DNA of 64,000 nt from assembly GCF_020526085.1 (NCBI RefSeq), contig NZ_CP084874.1, positions 2,046,001 through 2,110,000 on the forward strand, written 5' to 3'. The DNA is from Klebsiella africana (GTDB taxonomy: Bacteria > Pseudomonadota > Gammaproteobacteria > Enterobacterales > Enterobacteriaceae). Positions 1 through 9,010 of this stretch are shown here, in pieces. Numbering within the stretch: the first letter of the stretch is position 1; every line of letters starts with the position of its first letter. A model generated the notes under the pieces. It saw nothing but the letters and a program-made list of their open reading frames with translations, did no database searches and was not told the DNA's origin. A program made the translations under genes and the position numbers.

Positions 1-6
1 GCACGC

Positions 7-717
7 ATGATTGAACTCGTGATTGTATCGCGTCTGCTCGAATATCCTGACGCTGCCTTATGGCAGCATCAGCAGGAGATGTTCGAGGCGCTCGCGTCAT
101 CAGAGAAACTCAGCAAAGAGGATGCCCACACGCTGGGCGTTTTCCTGCGCGATCTGCTGGCTCAGGATCCGCTGGACGCCCAGGCGGCCTATAGCGAACT
201 GTTTGACCGCGGCCGGGCCACCTCGCTGCTGCTGTTTGAACATGTCCACGGCGAATCCCGCGATCGCGGGCAGGCGATGGTGGATCTGATGGCGCAGTAC
301 GAGCGCCACGGTCTGCTGCTGGATAGCCATGAGCTGCCGGATCATCTGCCGCTATATCTGGAGTATCTGGCGCAGCTGCCGGAAGAGGAAGCCCTTGGCG
401 GCCTGCGGGACGTCGCGCCGATCCTCGGCCTGCTCAGCGCGCGCCTGCAGCAGCGCGAAAGTCGCTATGCGGTGCTGTTCGAGCTGTTGCTGAAGCTGGC
501 CAATACTCAGGTCGACAGCCAGAAGGTGGCGGAAAAGATTGCCGACGAAGCGCGCGACGATACGCCGCAGGCGCTGGACGCTGTCTGGGAAGAAGAACAG
601 GTCAAATTCTTTGCCGACCAGGGCTGCGGCGAGTCGGAGATTTCCGCTCACCAGCGTCGTTTTGCCGGAGCCGTGGCCCCGCAATATCTGAATATCTCTA
701 ACGGAGGACAGCAATAA
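7..717 (+). CDS. narJ: nitrate reductase 1 assembly chaperone NarJ
   Basis: NarJ is the cytoplasmic chaperone that holds the NarG catalytic subunit while the molybdenum cofactor is inserted and before the complex binds membrane NarI; it is not part of the final enzyme. The 236-residue length equals E. coli NarJ, and the all-helical TorD/DmsD/NarJ-type sequence is nearly identical to it, including the conserved [18 protein letters not shown] segment at about residues 77-94. The stop codon overlaps the narI start by one base, so the pair is translationally coupled; narG and narH would lie just upstream of the window. The neighbours make this the narGHJI copy and not narZYWV. Function is from family knowledge. 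Confidence 0.97.
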   Translation: MIELVIVSRLLEYPDAALWQHQQEMFEALASSEKLSKEDAHTLGVFLRDLLAQDPLDAQAAYSELFDRGRATSLLLFEHVHGESRDRGQAMVDLMAQYERHGLLLDSHELPDHLPLYLEYLAQLPEEEALGGLRDVAPILGLLSARLQQRESRYAVLFELLLKLANTQVDSQKVAEKIADEARDDTPQALDAVWEEEQVKFFADQGCGESEISAHQRRFAGAVAPQYLNISNGGQQ

Positions 718-1394
718 TGCACTTCCTGAATATGTTCTTCTTTGACATTTATCCGTACATTGCGGGCTCGGTGTTCCTGATTGGCAGCTGGTTGCGCTAT
801 GACTATGGCCAGTATACCTGGCGCGCCGCCTCCAGCCAGATGCTGGACCGTAAGGGGATGAACCTGGCGTCGAACCTGTTCCATATCGGCATCCTGGGTA
901 TTTTCGCCGGTCACTTCCTCGGCATGTTGACCCCGCACTGGATGTATGAGTCCTTCCTGCCGATCGACGTCAAGCAGAAGATGGCGATGATCGCCGGCGG
1001 CGCCTGCGGCGTGATGACTCTGGTGGGCGGTTTACTGCTGCTCAAGCGTCGTCTGCTCAGCCCGCGCGTTCGCGCCACCACCACCGGCGCGGATATTCTG
1101 ATCCTCTCGTTGCTAATGGTGCAGTGTGCGCTTGGCCTGCTGACGATCCCGTTCTCCGCCCAGCATATGGACGGCAGTGAAATGATGAAGCTGGTCGGCT
1201 GGGCGCAGTCGGTGGTGACGTTCCACGGCGGGGCGTCACAGCATCTTGATGGCGTGGCGTTTATTTTCCGCGTTCACCTGGTGCTGGGGATGACCCTGTT
1301 CCTGCTGTTCCCGTTCTCCCGTCTGGTTCATATCTGGAGCGCGCCGGTCGAATACCTGACGCGCAAATACCAGATTGTCCGCGCCCGTCGCTAA
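717..1394 (+). CDS. narI: respiratory nitrate reductase 1 gamma subunit NarI (cytochrome b)
   Basis: NarI is the membrane anchor of nitrate reductase A. It oxidises quinol and passes electrons through two haem b groups to NarH. The 225-residue product starts with the typical [17 protein letters not shown], has five predicted hydrophobic segments, and shows His residues suited to haem ligation in GHFLGM (about residues 64-69), FHGGASQH and FRVHLVLG. It overlaps narJ by one base and is the last gene of narGHJI. A strong terminator follows at 1417-1440, inside the converging downstream gene. Length and sequence match the E. coli protein closely. Confidence 0.97.
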   Translation: MHFLNMFFFDIYPYIAGSVFLIGSWLRYDYGQYTWRAASSQMLDRKGMNLASNLFHIGILGIFAGHFLGMLTPHWMYESFLPIDVKQKMAMIAGGACGVMTLVGGLLLLKRRLLSPRVRATTTGADILILSLLMVQCALGLLTIPFSAQHMDGSEMMKLVGWAQSVVTFHGGASQHLDGVAFIFRVHLVLGMTLFLLFPFSRLVHIWSAPVEYLTRKYQIVRARR

Positions 1395-2287
1395 CTGGCC
1401 CGCGACTGCTCACTGACCCCGCCGCGGCGGGGTTTTTTTTCGCCCCAGCCGAGGTTATTCCCTGCGGCGGCAAACAGAATCAGCATCCCGCCGATTAATT
1501 GCACCGGGGTTAAAGCGTGGTTGAAGACCAGATAGTCGACCACCATCGCCACCAGCGGATAAATAAAGGAGAGCGAACCGGTAATGGGCGTCGGCAGGTT
1601 CTGTATCGCGCTATATAAAAGCTGATACATGATCCCGGTATGGACGACGCCGAGGATCAGCAGATAGCGCCAGGGGAAGCTGGCCGTCAATTCGGGGGCA
1701 TGCACCAGCGGCAGCAGCATCACCACGCCAACGAGAACCTGAATGAAGGCGATATGCTGCGCGGGGAGCGGATGCAGTTTGCGCGCGATGATGGCGGTCA
1801 GGGCATAGAAAAATGCCGCACCCAGCGCCAGCAACACGCCGGTAGTGAGCCCCTCTCCGTGTGCAGGCGTTAGTTGGCTCGACAGCAGGATCACCACGCC
1901 GCCAAAGGCCAGCAGTAGCCATCCCCATTTTACGGCGCTGACCCGTTCCCCCAGCACCATCCCCATCAGTACCAGCATAAACGGCTGGGTGTTATAGACC
2001 ACGGTGGCCATGCCGATGGAGATCCGTGAATAGGCGGCAAACAGCAGCAGCCAGTTGACGACCAGCGCCGCGCCGCCAATCACCGCCAGAGCGAGAGAGA
2101 AACGCGTTAGCCGGCTGAAGGGCTGGCGGCTTAACACGATAAACACCAGCAAGGTTAGCGCGCCAATCAGGCAGCGCCAGAACACGACATCAATCACCGG
2201 CAAACCCGAGAGCAGCACGAACGCGCCGATCGAGCCGGAGATTATCATTGCCAGGCTCATTTGCCAGACGCCGCGGGTAAGTTGCAT
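1391..2287 (-). CDS. EamA/DMT-family inner membrane exporter
   Basis: A 298-residue protein of the drug/metabolite transporter superfamily, with about ten hydrophobic segments arranged as two EamA repeats of five. Visible family signatures are [18 protein letters not shown] in the first repeat and the equivalent helix near the C terminus ([19 protein letters not shown]). Members usually export amino acids or other small metabolites; the substrate cannot be read from sequence. The gene is divergent from an Lrp/AsnC-type regulator about 110 bases away, a common arrangement for an amino-acid exporter and its sensor. Its stop codon overlaps the narI stop, and its basic C-terminal tail (about residues 284-298) is encoded by the nar terminator, so that tail is probably not functionally constrained. 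Confidence 0.85.
   Translation of the reverse strand: MQLTRGVWQMSLAMIISGSIGAFVLLSGLPVIDVVFWRCLIGALTLLVFIVLSRQPFSRLTRFSLALAVIGGAALVVNWLLLFAAYSRISIGMATVVYNTQPFMLVLMGMVLGERVSAVKWGWLLLAFGGVVILLSSQLTPAHGEGLTTGVLLALGAAFFYALTAIIARKLHPLPAQHIAFIQVLVGVVMLLPLVHAPELTASFPWRYLLILGVVHTGIMYQLLYSAIQNLPTPITGSLSFIYPLVAMVVDYLVFNHALTPVQLIGGMLILFAAAGNNLGWGEKKPRRGGVSEQSRAS
1417..1440 (+). terminator. rho-independent terminator of the nar operon
   Basis: A perfect GC palindrome, CCCCGCCGCGGCGGGG, is followed by eight T. It starts 22 bases after the narI stop. It also lies inside the 3' coding end of the converging transporter gene, where it encodes the Lys-Lys-Pro-Arg-Arg-Gly-Gly stretch of its tail. Confidence 0.9.
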
Positions 2288-2394
2288 TTTTCACCTCCAT
2301 AATTTTTTAGTTATTGTGCGAAAAACCCTGACAGCGTGATATGGCTGAATTAAGGTGGAAAGGGTGAAATGCCTTTTATAATTAGGTGAAATAC

Positions 2395-2838
2395 ATGAAT
2401 GACATTCTTGATGAAATAGACCGGGCGATCCTCACTTGCCTGACCCAGGATGCCAGAGTTTCGCTGAAGGTCTTGAGCGCGCGAGTAGGGTTAACCTCGC
2501 CGAGCACGGCCGAGCGGGTGAAACGCCTGGAGGAGCGGGGCGTTATTCAGGGGTATGGGGCGCGGGTCAATCTCGCCGCGCTGGGATACAGCCTGCAGGC
2601 GCTGGTGCGTGTCCGGCCGTTGCCTGGACTGCTGCAGAAGGTGGATAAATATATCCAGGCGATGCCGGAATGCATTGAAAGTGACAAGGTGACCGGGGAA
2701 GATTGTTTCGTGATGCGCCTTGTGGTGCGCGATATTGCCCAGCTGGATACCCTGCTGGACGGTCTGGCGGAGTACGCGCAGTGTAACACCTCGGTGGTGA
2801 AAAGCTCGCCGGTAAAAAGGCGGTTGCCGCCGCTGTGA
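2395..2838 (+). CDS. Lrp/AsnC-family transcriptional regulator
   Basis: A 147-residue regulator with an N-terminal winged helix-turn-helix (DEIDRAILTCLTQDARVSLK, then LSARVGLTSPSTAERVKRLE at about residues 28-47) and a C-terminal RAM/AsnC ligand-binding domain. I place the start at the ATG at 2395 because an AGGTG ribosome site sits seven bases upstream; a GTG at 2386 would overlap that site and add three residues. It is divergent from the DMT exporter and probably controls it in response to an amino acid (inference from layout). Family members form dimers and octamers. The effector is not identifiable. Confidence 0.88.
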   Translation: MNDILDEIDRAILTCLTQDARVSLKVLSARVGLTSPSTAERVKRLEERGVIQGYGARVNLAALGYSLQALVRVRPLPGLLQKVDKYIQAMPECIESDKVTGEDCFVMRLVVRDIAQLDTLLDGLAEYAQCNTSVVKSSPVKRRLPPL

Positions 2839-2842
2839 CTTT

Positions 2843-2876
2843 CCCGGAGGCGGTGCTGCGCACCTGTCCGGGCTAC
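2843..2876. repeat. REP-like extragenic palindrome
   Basis: Just after the regulator stop codon is an imperfect GC-rich inverted repeat (CCCGGAGGCGGTGCTGCGCACCTGTCCGGG split around a GCTGCGC centre) ending in GGGCTACC. This is the layout of enterobacterial REP elements, which often protect mRNA 3' ends. Assigned by eye only. Confidence 0.55.
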
Positions 2877-2890
2877 CGATCTGAACAGCC

Positions 2891-3028
2891 TGTAGCCTCG
2901 CTAAGCGAAGCGCGAGCGAGGAGACAGCGGAACAGGTGGCTGAAGAGAGTGCAGGAATGTGTAGCCTCGCTAAGCGAAGCGCGAGCGAGGAGATAGCAGG
3001 ACCGGTGGCTGAGAGAGTGCAACAGTGG
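2891..3028. repeat. two 69-bp imperfect tandem repeats, each with a hairpin
   Basis: Two units start at 2891 and 2960. Each opens with TGTAGCCTCGCTAAGCGAAG and contains the inverted arms CCTCGCT and AGCGAGG around an AAGCG-rich loop, followed by a more variable segment ending in GAGAGTGCA. No open reading frame uses them convincingly. They sit directly beyond the distal repeats of the tyrosine tRNA operon. Confidence 0.8.
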
Positions 3029-3374
3029 TGGGGGAAGGATAACTCGTCGCTATCGCTCCTCGCCCTTCGGGCCGTTGCCTGCGGCAACGTTCTCTCGCTG
3101 GCGCTCGAGTCGAACCTTGGTCAAAGCTTCTCATCCTTCCCCATTGGGCAGAGTATAGAATATCGCAGGTTGATTAAGCTGGGCATGACAGGGGGAGATG
3201 GTGGTGGGGGAAGGATAACTCGGCGCTAAAGCGCCTCGCCCTTCGGGCCGTTGCCTGCGGCAACGTTCTCTCGCTGGCGCTCGAGTCGAACCTTAGTCGA
3301 AGCTTCTCATCCTTCCCCATTGGGCAGAATATAAAATATCGCAGGTTGATTAAGCTGGGCATGACAGGGGGAGA
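3026..3374 (-). repeat. two 176-bp repeats distal to the tRNA-Tyr genes (rtT-type)
   Basis: Units begin at about 3026 and 3202; the sequence returns in phase at the tRNA end at 3375, a period of 176. Each unit begins (on the shown strand) with the complement of the tRNA-Tyr 3' end, GGTGGTGGGGGAAGGAT, then runs into a segment with two short hairpins (GCCCTTCGGGC and GTTGCCTGCGGCAAC) and a T-arm-like GAGTCGAACCTT. E. coli tyrT is known for about three 178-bp repeats of this kind, each carrying a piece of the tRNA 3' end and giving the small rtT RNA. This is the same organisation on the minus strand. Together with 2839-3025 it accounts for the gene-free stretch here. Confidence 0.8.
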
Positions 3375-3459
<85 letters not shown>

Positions 3460-3498
3460 AGGGGTAAAATCACATTGTAGGCTATTCAGCAAAATGAA

Positions 3499-3674
3499 TG
3501 GTGGTGGGGGAAGGATAACTCGTCGCTATCGCTCCTCGCCCTTCGGGCCGTTGCCTGTGGTAACGTTCTCTCGCTGGCGCTCGAGTCGAACCTTAGTCGA
3601 AGGTTCTTACCCTTCCCGCTAAGTGCAAACATTGTTTACGCTTGTCGGGGAAACCATATCACTGTAGTGAATAA
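3499..3674 (-). repeat. third 176-bp repeat, lying between the two tRNA-Tyr genes
   Basis: Starts with the same tRNA-3'-end-like GGTGGTGGGGGAAGGAT and keeps the two-hairpin core up to about 3620. Its second half (about 3620-3674) differs from the distal units. The distance from its start to the tRNA end at 3675 is again 176 bases. Confidence 0.8.
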
Positions 3675-3759
<85 letters not shown>

Positions 3760-3801
3760 ACGGGGTAATGCTTAGTACTGGCCTGCTTCCTTCTCGGGAA
3801 G

Positions 3802-3837
3802 CGGGGCGCATCATACCAAATGATGCGCCCCTGTAAA
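3802..3837 (-). promoter_or_regulatory. tyrT stable-RNA promoter
   Basis: On the minus strand TTTACA (3832-3837), a 16-base spacer and TATGAT (3810-3815) are followed by the GC-rich discriminator GCGCCCCGC, the hallmark of stringently controlled stable RNA promoters. It closely matches the E. coli tyrT promoter as I remember it. The AT-rich DNA just upstream (about 3840-3900) is where FIS sites lie in E. coli; I have not delimited individual sites. Confidence 0.9.
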
Positions 3838-3918
3838 GCATTCGTTTGACAAAAATAAACTGGTTGCCTGATTTTTACGCGTAACGCCGTAAAGCTAACC
3901 AATTCATTTCTCAGTCGA

Positions 3919-4761
3919 TTAAAGAATAATCGTCCGGTTACCGTAAACGAAGACGCGCTGCGCCAGTACCTGATACAACGCCCGGCTCAAGACGTTTTTT
4001 TCGACATCGCGCCCAGCGCGCATCATATCTTCTGCAGTATAAGTATGATCGACGTGAATCACGTCCTGCATGATGATCGGGCCCTCGTCCAGATTATCAT
4101 TCACATAGTGGGCAGTGGCGCCGATGATCTTCACGCCACGCTCGTAGGCCTGATGATAAGGACGAGCGCCGATAAACGCCGGCAAAAACGAATGGTGAAT
4201 ATTGATGATTTTATTCGGGAAGCGGGCGACAAACTCCGGAGTGAGAACGCGCATATATTTGGCCAGTACCACGTAATCCGGCTCATGCGCCGCAATGGCA
4301 TCCCCCATCTGTTTGTCGTGTTCTTCGCGGCTCAGGCCTTCATGGCTGACCAGCTCGAACGGAATACCAAAACGCTCCACCAGCGGGCGCAGGGTGTCAT
4401 GGTTGCCGATAACCGCGGCAATGTCGACGTCCAGTCCGCCATAGTTGGCTTTCATCAGCAGATCGCCAAGGCAGTGCGCTTCTTTAGTAACCAGAATCAC
4501 CACCCGGCGGCGGCCAGCCGGATTCAGTTCGCGGATGGAGCCTTCAGGCAGGGCGCTGTCGAGATCGGCCAGCAGAGTAGCGTCGTTAAAAATGCCTTCC
4601 AGTTCGGTGCGCATAAAGAAACGACCGGTACGGTGGTCAACAAACTCATTGTTCTGCACAATGTTAAGTTCATGCTTGTAGCAGATATTGGTGATACGCG
4701 CGATGAGGCCTTTCTGATCAGGGCAAATAGTGCGTAGTACTTTACGTTGTAATGAATGCAT
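3919..4761 (-). CDS. purU: formyltetrahydrofolate deformylase PurU
   Basis: Hydrolyses 10-formyltetrahydrofolate to tetrahydrofolate and formate in the cytoplasm, supplying formate for PurT and balancing one-carbon pools. The 280-residue product has an N-terminal ACT-type regulatory domain (LRTICPDQKGLIARITNICY, about residues 9-28) and a C-terminal formyltransferase fold with INIHHSFLPAFIGARPYHQA, which carries the conserved catalytic HHSFLP motif, and the Asp of GPIIMQDVIHVDH. Length and sequence match the E. coli enzyme. It lies between the tRNA-Tyr operon and ychJ, the same order as in E. coli. Methionine/glycine control of the enzyme is known for the family, not shown here. Confidence 0.97.
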   Translation of the reverse strand: MHSLQRKVLRTICPDQKGLIARITNICYKHELNIVQNNEFVDHRTGRFFMRTELEGIFNDATLLADLDSALPEGSIRELNPAGRRRVVILVTKEAHCLGDLLMKANYGGLDVDIAAVIGNHDTLRPLVERFGIPFELVSHEGLSREEHDKQMGDAIAAHEPDYVVLAKYMRVLTPEFVARFPNKIINIHHSFLPAFIGARPYHQAYERGVKIIGATAHYVNDNLDEGPIIMQDVIHVDHTYTAEDMMRAGRDVEKNVLSRALYQVLAQRVFVYGNRTIIL

Positions 4762-4803
4762 CGCGAGGAAAATCCTGTAATGTTTGCAAGCGCTACGGCA
4801 GCG

Positions 4804-5274
4804 TTACTGGCCGCAGCATTTTTTAAATTTTTTACCTGAACCGCAAGGGCAGGGGTCGTTACGGCCAATCAGCGGTCGTGTCCCGTCGATATAGTACCAC
4901 TGTCCATTTTCTTTTAAGAATCTGGAACGTTCAATAATGGCGCCAGGGCGGTTATTGTCATTAAAGCGGGCGACAAAGCTGACAAAGCCTTCATTTGGGG
5001 CACGTCCTTCATCACTGGCGAACAGGGTTAAGCCCAGCCACTCGGTTTGGCTAAACCCTTTCTCCAGGTCGGCGCGAAACTGCTGCGCCTGACAGGATGG
5101 ATGCCAGGTTTTGATCAGATAGTCGGCATCTTTCATGACGAACGCGCTGTAACGAGAGCGCATAAGCTGTGACGGGCCAGGCGCAAGCTCGGCGCCGGAC
5201 AGATATCGCTGGCAACATGAGCTATACTCCAGTGCGCTGCCACAGGGGCACAATTGCGACAAAATTGCCTCCAT
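4804..5274 (-). CDS. ychJ: UPF0225 family SEC-C domain protein YchJ
   Basis: A 156-residue protein with two SEC-C-like zinc-binding motifs: [16 protein letters not shown] near the N terminus (about residues 9-24) and [16 protein letters not shown] at the C terminus. The middle resembles an NTF2-like YchJ domain. The C-terminal motif is the same metal-binding signature found in SecA and other proteins. No function is established that I know of. It is expressed on the same strand as purU, 42 bases upstream of it, and is divergent from rssA. Confidence 0.92.
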   Translation of the reverse strand: MEAILSQLCPCGSALEYSSCCQRYLSGAELAPGPSQLMRSRYSAFVMKDADYLIKTWHPSCQAQQFRADLEKGFSQTEWLGLTLFASDEGRAPNEGFVSFVARFNDNNRPGAIIERSRFLKENGQWYYIDGTRPLIGRNDPCPCGSGKKFKKCCGQ

Positions 5275-5374
5275 GGAAGAAAGAGTAACGGCGCGTTTAC
5301 GCCAAAGGGCTTTATGTTAACTGAGCCGTGACAATGTTGCCACGCTCAGAGTGGAAGGATAGTTATCAGTACTC

Positions 5375-6277
5375 ATGAGAAAGCTTAAAATTGGTCTGGC
5401 GTTAGGGGCGGGGGCCGCGCGCGGGTGGTCGCACATTGGCGTCATCAACGCCCTCCAGCGGGCCGGTATTGAAATTGATATCGTGGCCGGCTGCTCTATC
5501 GGTTCTCTGGTAGGAGCCGCTTACGCCTGTAACCGACTCCCGGCGCTCGAATCATGGGTCTGCTCTTTCAGCAGCTGGGATGTCCTAAAGCTGATGGACC
5601 TTTCCTGGCGCCGTGGTGGACTGTTGCGAGGGGAAAAGGTGTTCAATCACTACCGCCGCATCATGCCCATGACCGATATTGCGGACTGCGACCGGCCTTT
5701 TGCCGCGGTCGCCACCAATTTAAGCACCGGCCGGGAGCTGTGGTTTACCGAAGGCGACCTGCATTTAGCAATTCGTGCTTCCTGCAGTATGCCAGGACTG
5801 ATGGCGCCGGTCAGGCATAATGGCTACTGGCTGGTGGATGGCGCAGTGGTCAATCCGGTACCGGTGTCGCTGACGCGTGCGATGGGGGCTGATATTGTGA
5901 TTGCTGTCGACCTGCAGCATGATGCCCATCTCATGCAGCAAGATTTATTCTCCCTCGACACGCCGCGGCGGGACGCAGAAGAGAAGGAAGGACCATGGCA
6001 TGCTCGCCTGCGCGCGCGGTTGACGCAAATGAGCGCCCGGCGTGCAGCGGTCACGCCGACGGCGATGGAGATTATGACCACGTCTATCCAGGTTCTGGAG
6101 AACCGTCTTAAACGCAATCGTATGGCGGGTGACCCACCGGATATCCTGCTGCAACCTTTTTGTCCGCAAGTGTCGACGCTGGATTTCCATCGCGCCGGCG
6201 AGGCGATTGCCGCAGGGAAGCTGGCGGTAGAAAAGAAAATGGATGAATTATTACCCTTAGTGCGTACAGTGATTTGA
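5375..6277 (+). CDS. rssA: patatin-like phospholipase family protein RssA
   Basis: A 300-residue patatin-domain protein. It shows the oxyanion-hole glycines (GAGAARGWSHIG, about residues 11-22), the nucleophile elbow GCSIGS with Ser41, and the catalytic Asp in LVDGAVVNPVP, so the Ser-Asp dyad is intact and acyl hydrolase activity is plausible, although no substrate is known to me. It lies 89 bases upstream of rssB in the same direction, as in E. coli, where the two are linked. Start chosen at the ATG at 5375, which begins the conserved RKLKIGLALGAGAARG. Confidence 0.93.
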   Translation: MRKLKIGLALGAGAARGWSHIGVINALQRAGIEIDIVAGCSIGSLVGAAYACNRLPALESWVCSFSSWDVLKLMDLSWRRGGLLRGEKVFNHYRRIMPMTDIADCDRPFAAVATNLSTGRELWFTEGDLHLAIRASCSMPGLMAPVRHNGYWLVDGAVVNPVPVSLTRAMGADIVIAVDLQHDAHLMQQDLFSLDTPRRDAEEKEGPWHARLRARLTQMSARRAAVTPTAMEIMTTSIQVLENRLKRNRMAGDPPDILLQPFCPQVSTLDFHRAGEAIAAGKLAVEKKMDELLPLVRTVI

Positions 6278-6366
6278 CGTACGAGTACCTGACTTAAGCA
6301 AATTCTGACAGGCGATAGTGTGAATAGCGTGCCACTATTGAATTATCGTCAGCCAGGGGAGATATC

Positions 6367-7380
6367 ATGACGCAGCCATTGGCGGGAAAACAGATTCTGA
6401 TAGTTGAAGACGAACCCGTTTTCCGCTCACTCTTGCATGGATGGCTGGCCTCGCTGGGTGCCACAACCTGGCTGGCGGAAGATGGCATGGATGCCCTGCA
6501 TAAAATGACAGAGGTGCATCCGGATCTGATGATTTGCGACATCTCTATGCCGAGAATGAATGGTCTGGAACTGGTGGAGACGCTGCGAAACCGCGGCGAG
6601 CAGTTGCCGATCCTGATGATTTCGGCGACTGAAAACATGGCGGATATAGCCAAAGCGTTGCGGCTTGGCGTCCAGGACGTGCTGTTAAAGCCCGTCAAAG
6701 ATTTCGATCGCTTGCGCGAGACCGTCTATGCCTGCCTTTATCCCGCGATGTTCAGTTCACGGGTGGAAGAGGAAGAACGCCTGTTTGAGGACTGGGATGC
6801 ACTGGTCAGTAATCCCATCGCCGCATCAAGATTACTGCAGGAACTCCAGCCGCCGGTGCAGCAGGAAATGTCGCACTGTCGGATCCATTATCGCCAACTG
6901 GTGTCGGCAGATAAACCTGGGTTGGTGCTTGATATTGCGCCGCTCTCAGAAAATGATTTGGCGTTCTATTGTCTGGATGTCACCCGAGCAGGGGATAATG
7001 GTGTGCTAGCTGCATTATTACTGCGCGCGTTGTTCAATGGTCTGCTGCAGGAACAACTGGCGCATCAGGGACAACGTTTACCTGAAATGGGGAGTCTGTT
7101 AAAGCAGGTCAATCAGTTACTGCGTCAGGCTAACCTTCCTGGGCAGTTCCCTTTACTGGTGGGTTATTACCACAGCGGGTTGAAAAATTTAATTCTGGTA
7201 TCCGCTGGTCTCAATGGCACACTGAATACGGGTGAGCATCAAATACAGATAAGTAATGGCGTTCCTTTAGGGACGTTGGGGGATGCTTACCTTAACCAAA
7301 TTAGCCAGCGTTGTACGTCGTGGCAGTGCCAAATTTGGGGGGCGGGCGGTCGTTTACGCTTAATGTTGTCTGCGGAATGA
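6367..7380 (+). CDS. rssB: RpoS-recognition response regulator RssB
   Basis: RssB delivers the stationary-phase sigma factor RpoS to ClpXP for degradation. The 337-residue protein has an N-terminal receiver domain (about 1-125) with acidic pocket Asp15/Glu16, phospho-acceptor Asp58 in MICDISMP, and Lys of LLKPVKDF, then a C-terminal degenerate PP2C-like domain. Length equals E. coli RssB. A GGGGAG ribosome site lies close to the ATG. Together with rprA (52,834-52,939), which raises rpoS translation, this window holds two opposing RpoS controls. Confidence 0.96.
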   Translation: MTQPLAGKQILIVEDEPVFRSLLHGWLASLGATTWLAEDGMDALHKMTEVHPDLMICDISMPRMNGLELVETLRNRGEQLPILMISATENMADIAKALRLGVQDVLLKPVKDFDRLRETVYACLYPAMFSSRVEEEERLFEDWDALVSNPIAASRLLQELQPPVQQEMSHCRIHYRQLVSADKPGLVLDIAPLSENDLAFYCLDVTRAGDNGVLAALLLRALFNGLLQEQLAHQGQRLPEMGSLLKQVNQLLRQANLPGQFPLLVGYYHSGLKNLILVSAGLNGTLNTGEHQIQISNGVPLGTLGDAYLNQISQRCTSWQCQIWGAGGRLRLMLSAE

Positions 7381-7577
7381 GCAATTAACGTTATATCTCA
7401 GCAGACGGGATTACCCGTAGCCCATTACCGGTGGTACCATCGAGCAGATTTATGCGTAAAAGTCCTAATTCGAGGCTATCGGAAGCTTTTCAGACCCGTG
7501 AATACGCGGTTGACTGATATACTCGACACGTTATTTGTAACGAGAAGTTTAAAAAACAAACAGTCCAGGAGATTTCA

Positions 7578-8480
7578 ATGGCTGCCCTTAATTCTAAAGT
7601 CAGAAAAGCGGTTATCCCGGTTGCGGGATTAGGCACCAGGATGCTGCCTGCCACCAAAGCGATCCCAAAAGAAATGCTGCCGCTGGTAGATAAGCCGTTA
7701 ATTCAGTACGTTGTTAATGAATGTATCGCTGCAGGAATTACTGAAATTGTTCTGGTAACACACTCGTCAAAAAACTCTATCGAAAACCATTTCGATACCA
7801 GTTTTGAGCTGGAAGCGATGCTGGAAAAACGTGTAAAACGTCAGCTGCTGGAAGAAGTACAGTCTATTTGTCCGCCGCACGTCACCATTATGCAAGTTCG
7901 TCAGGGCCTGGCGAAAGGCCTTGGTCACGCGGTGCTGTGCGCCCATCCGGTGGTAGGTGATGAGCCGGTCGCAGTTATTCTGCCAGACGTTATCCTGGAT
8001 GAATATGAATCGGATCTGAGCCGCGATAACCTTGCCGAGATGATCTCTCGCTTCGATGAAACCGGCGCCAGCCAGATTATGGTTGAGCCTGTTGAAGATG
8101 TGACTGCGTATGGCGTGGTTGACTGCAAAGGCGAATCCCTGAAGCCGGGTGAAAGCGTACCGATGGTGGGCGTGGTCGAGAAGCCGAAAGCTGACGTTGC
8201 GCCGTCTAATCTGGCTGTAGTTGGACGCTATGTCCTCAGCGCAGATATCTGGCCACTGCTGGCGAAAACCCCTCCAGGCGCCGGGGATGAAATTCAGCTG
8301 ACTGACGCGATTGATATGTTGATCGAGAAAGAGACAGTTGAAGCTTACCATATGAAAGGCAAGAGCCATGACTGCGGCAATAAGCTTGGCTACATGCAGG
8401 CGTTTGTCGAATACGGTATTCGCCACAAAACGCTGGGTGACGATTTTAAAGCCTGGCTGGAAACTGCGGTCGCGAAGTAA
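7578..8480 (+). CDS. galU: UTP-glucose-1-phosphate uridylyltransferase GalU
   Basis: Makes UDP-glucose from UTP and glucose-1-phosphate, the precursor for LPS core, capsule, trehalose and galactose metabolism. The 300-residue product carries the nucleotidyltransferase signature [20 protein letters not shown] (about residues 16-35), EKPKAD, and the [13 protein letters not shown] segment near residue 260. It is monocistronic: a 197-base gap with its own promoter region precedes it and a strong terminator follows. In an encapsulated genus such as Klebsiella it is important for capsule and LPS (established knowledge). Confidence 0.97.
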   Translation: MAALNSKVRKAVIPVAGLGTRMLPATKAIPKEMLPLVDKPLIQYVVNECIAAGITEIVLVTHSSKNSIENHFDTSFELEAMLEKRVKRQLLEEVQSICPPHVTIMQVRQGLAKGLGHAVLCAHPVVGDEPVAVILPDVILDEYESDLSRDNLAEMISRFDETGASQIMVEPVEDVTAYGVVDCKGESLKPGESVPMVGVVEKPKADVAPSNLAVVGRYVLSADIWPLLAKTPPGAGDEIQLTDAIDMLIEKETVEAYHMKGKSHDCGNKLGYMQAFVEYGIRHKTLGDDFKAWLETAVAK

Positions 8481-8505
8481 TCCAGCGCGCAGTTGAAAGC
8501 ACTGA

Positions 8506-8538
8506 ACCGGGAGCGCGACAGCGACTCCCGGTTTTTTT
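8506..8538 (+). terminator. galU rho-independent terminator
   Basis: ACCGGGAG and CTCCCGGT arms around an 11-base loop, followed by seven T. Confidence 0.9.
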
Positions 8539-8553
8539 ATATCGGAATTAAAA

Positions 8554-8584
8554 GCAAAAAAAATCCCGCCGCAGCGGGATTTTT
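8554..8584. terminator. bidirectional terminator downstream of hns
   Basis: ATCCCGC and GCGGGAT arms (8563-8569 and 8574-8580) flanked by A-run and T-run, so it can stop transcription from hns (minus strand) and read-through from galU. Confidence 0.9.
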
Positions 8585-8602
8585 ATATATCTGCAACGAA
8601 GA

Positions 8603-9010
8603 TTAGATCAGGAAATCGTCCAGTGATTTACCCTGTTCGTCCATTGCTTTTTTGATCACTGCCGGAGTACGACCCTGGCCGGTCCAGGTTTTGGTTTCGC
8701 CGTTTTCATCGACATAGCTATATTTTGCCGGACGTGCAGCACGTTTGGTTTTGGTACCGGCTTTAACGGCAGCCATGGTGCTCAGCAGTTCATTCGGGTC
8801 AATACCGTCAGCAATCAGCATTTCACGGTATTGCTGCAGCTTACGAGTACGTTCTTCAATTTCCGCCGCGGCGGCGTTTTCTTCTTCACGGCGCTCGTTA
8901 ACGACGACTTCTAATTTTTCCAGCATTTCTTCGAGCGTTTCCAGGGTGCATTCTCTTGCCTGCGCACGAAGAGTACGGATGTTGTTCAAAATTTTAAGTG
9001 CTTCGCTCAT
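8603..9010 (-). CDS. hns: nucleoid-associated silencer H-NS
   Basis: H-NS coats AT-rich and transferred DNA and represses it. The 135-residue protein has the N-terminal coiled-coil dimerisation helices ([20 protein letters not shown] onward, about 2-64), a second oligomerisation segment, a flexible linker rich in Lys/Ala, and the C-terminal DNA-binding domain with the AT-hook-like loop [16 protein letters not shown] (residues about 108-123). It is two residues shorter than E. coli H-NS, in the linker region. Strongly AT-rich DNA upstream is consistent with autoregulation (known for E. coli). Confidence 0.97.
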   Translation of the reverse strand: MSEALKILNNIRTLRAQARECTLETLEEMLEKLEVVVNERREEENAAAAEIEERTRKLQQYREMLIADGIDPNELLSTMAAVKAGTKTKRAARPAKYSYVDENGETKTWTGQGRTPAVIKKAMDEQGKSLDDFLI

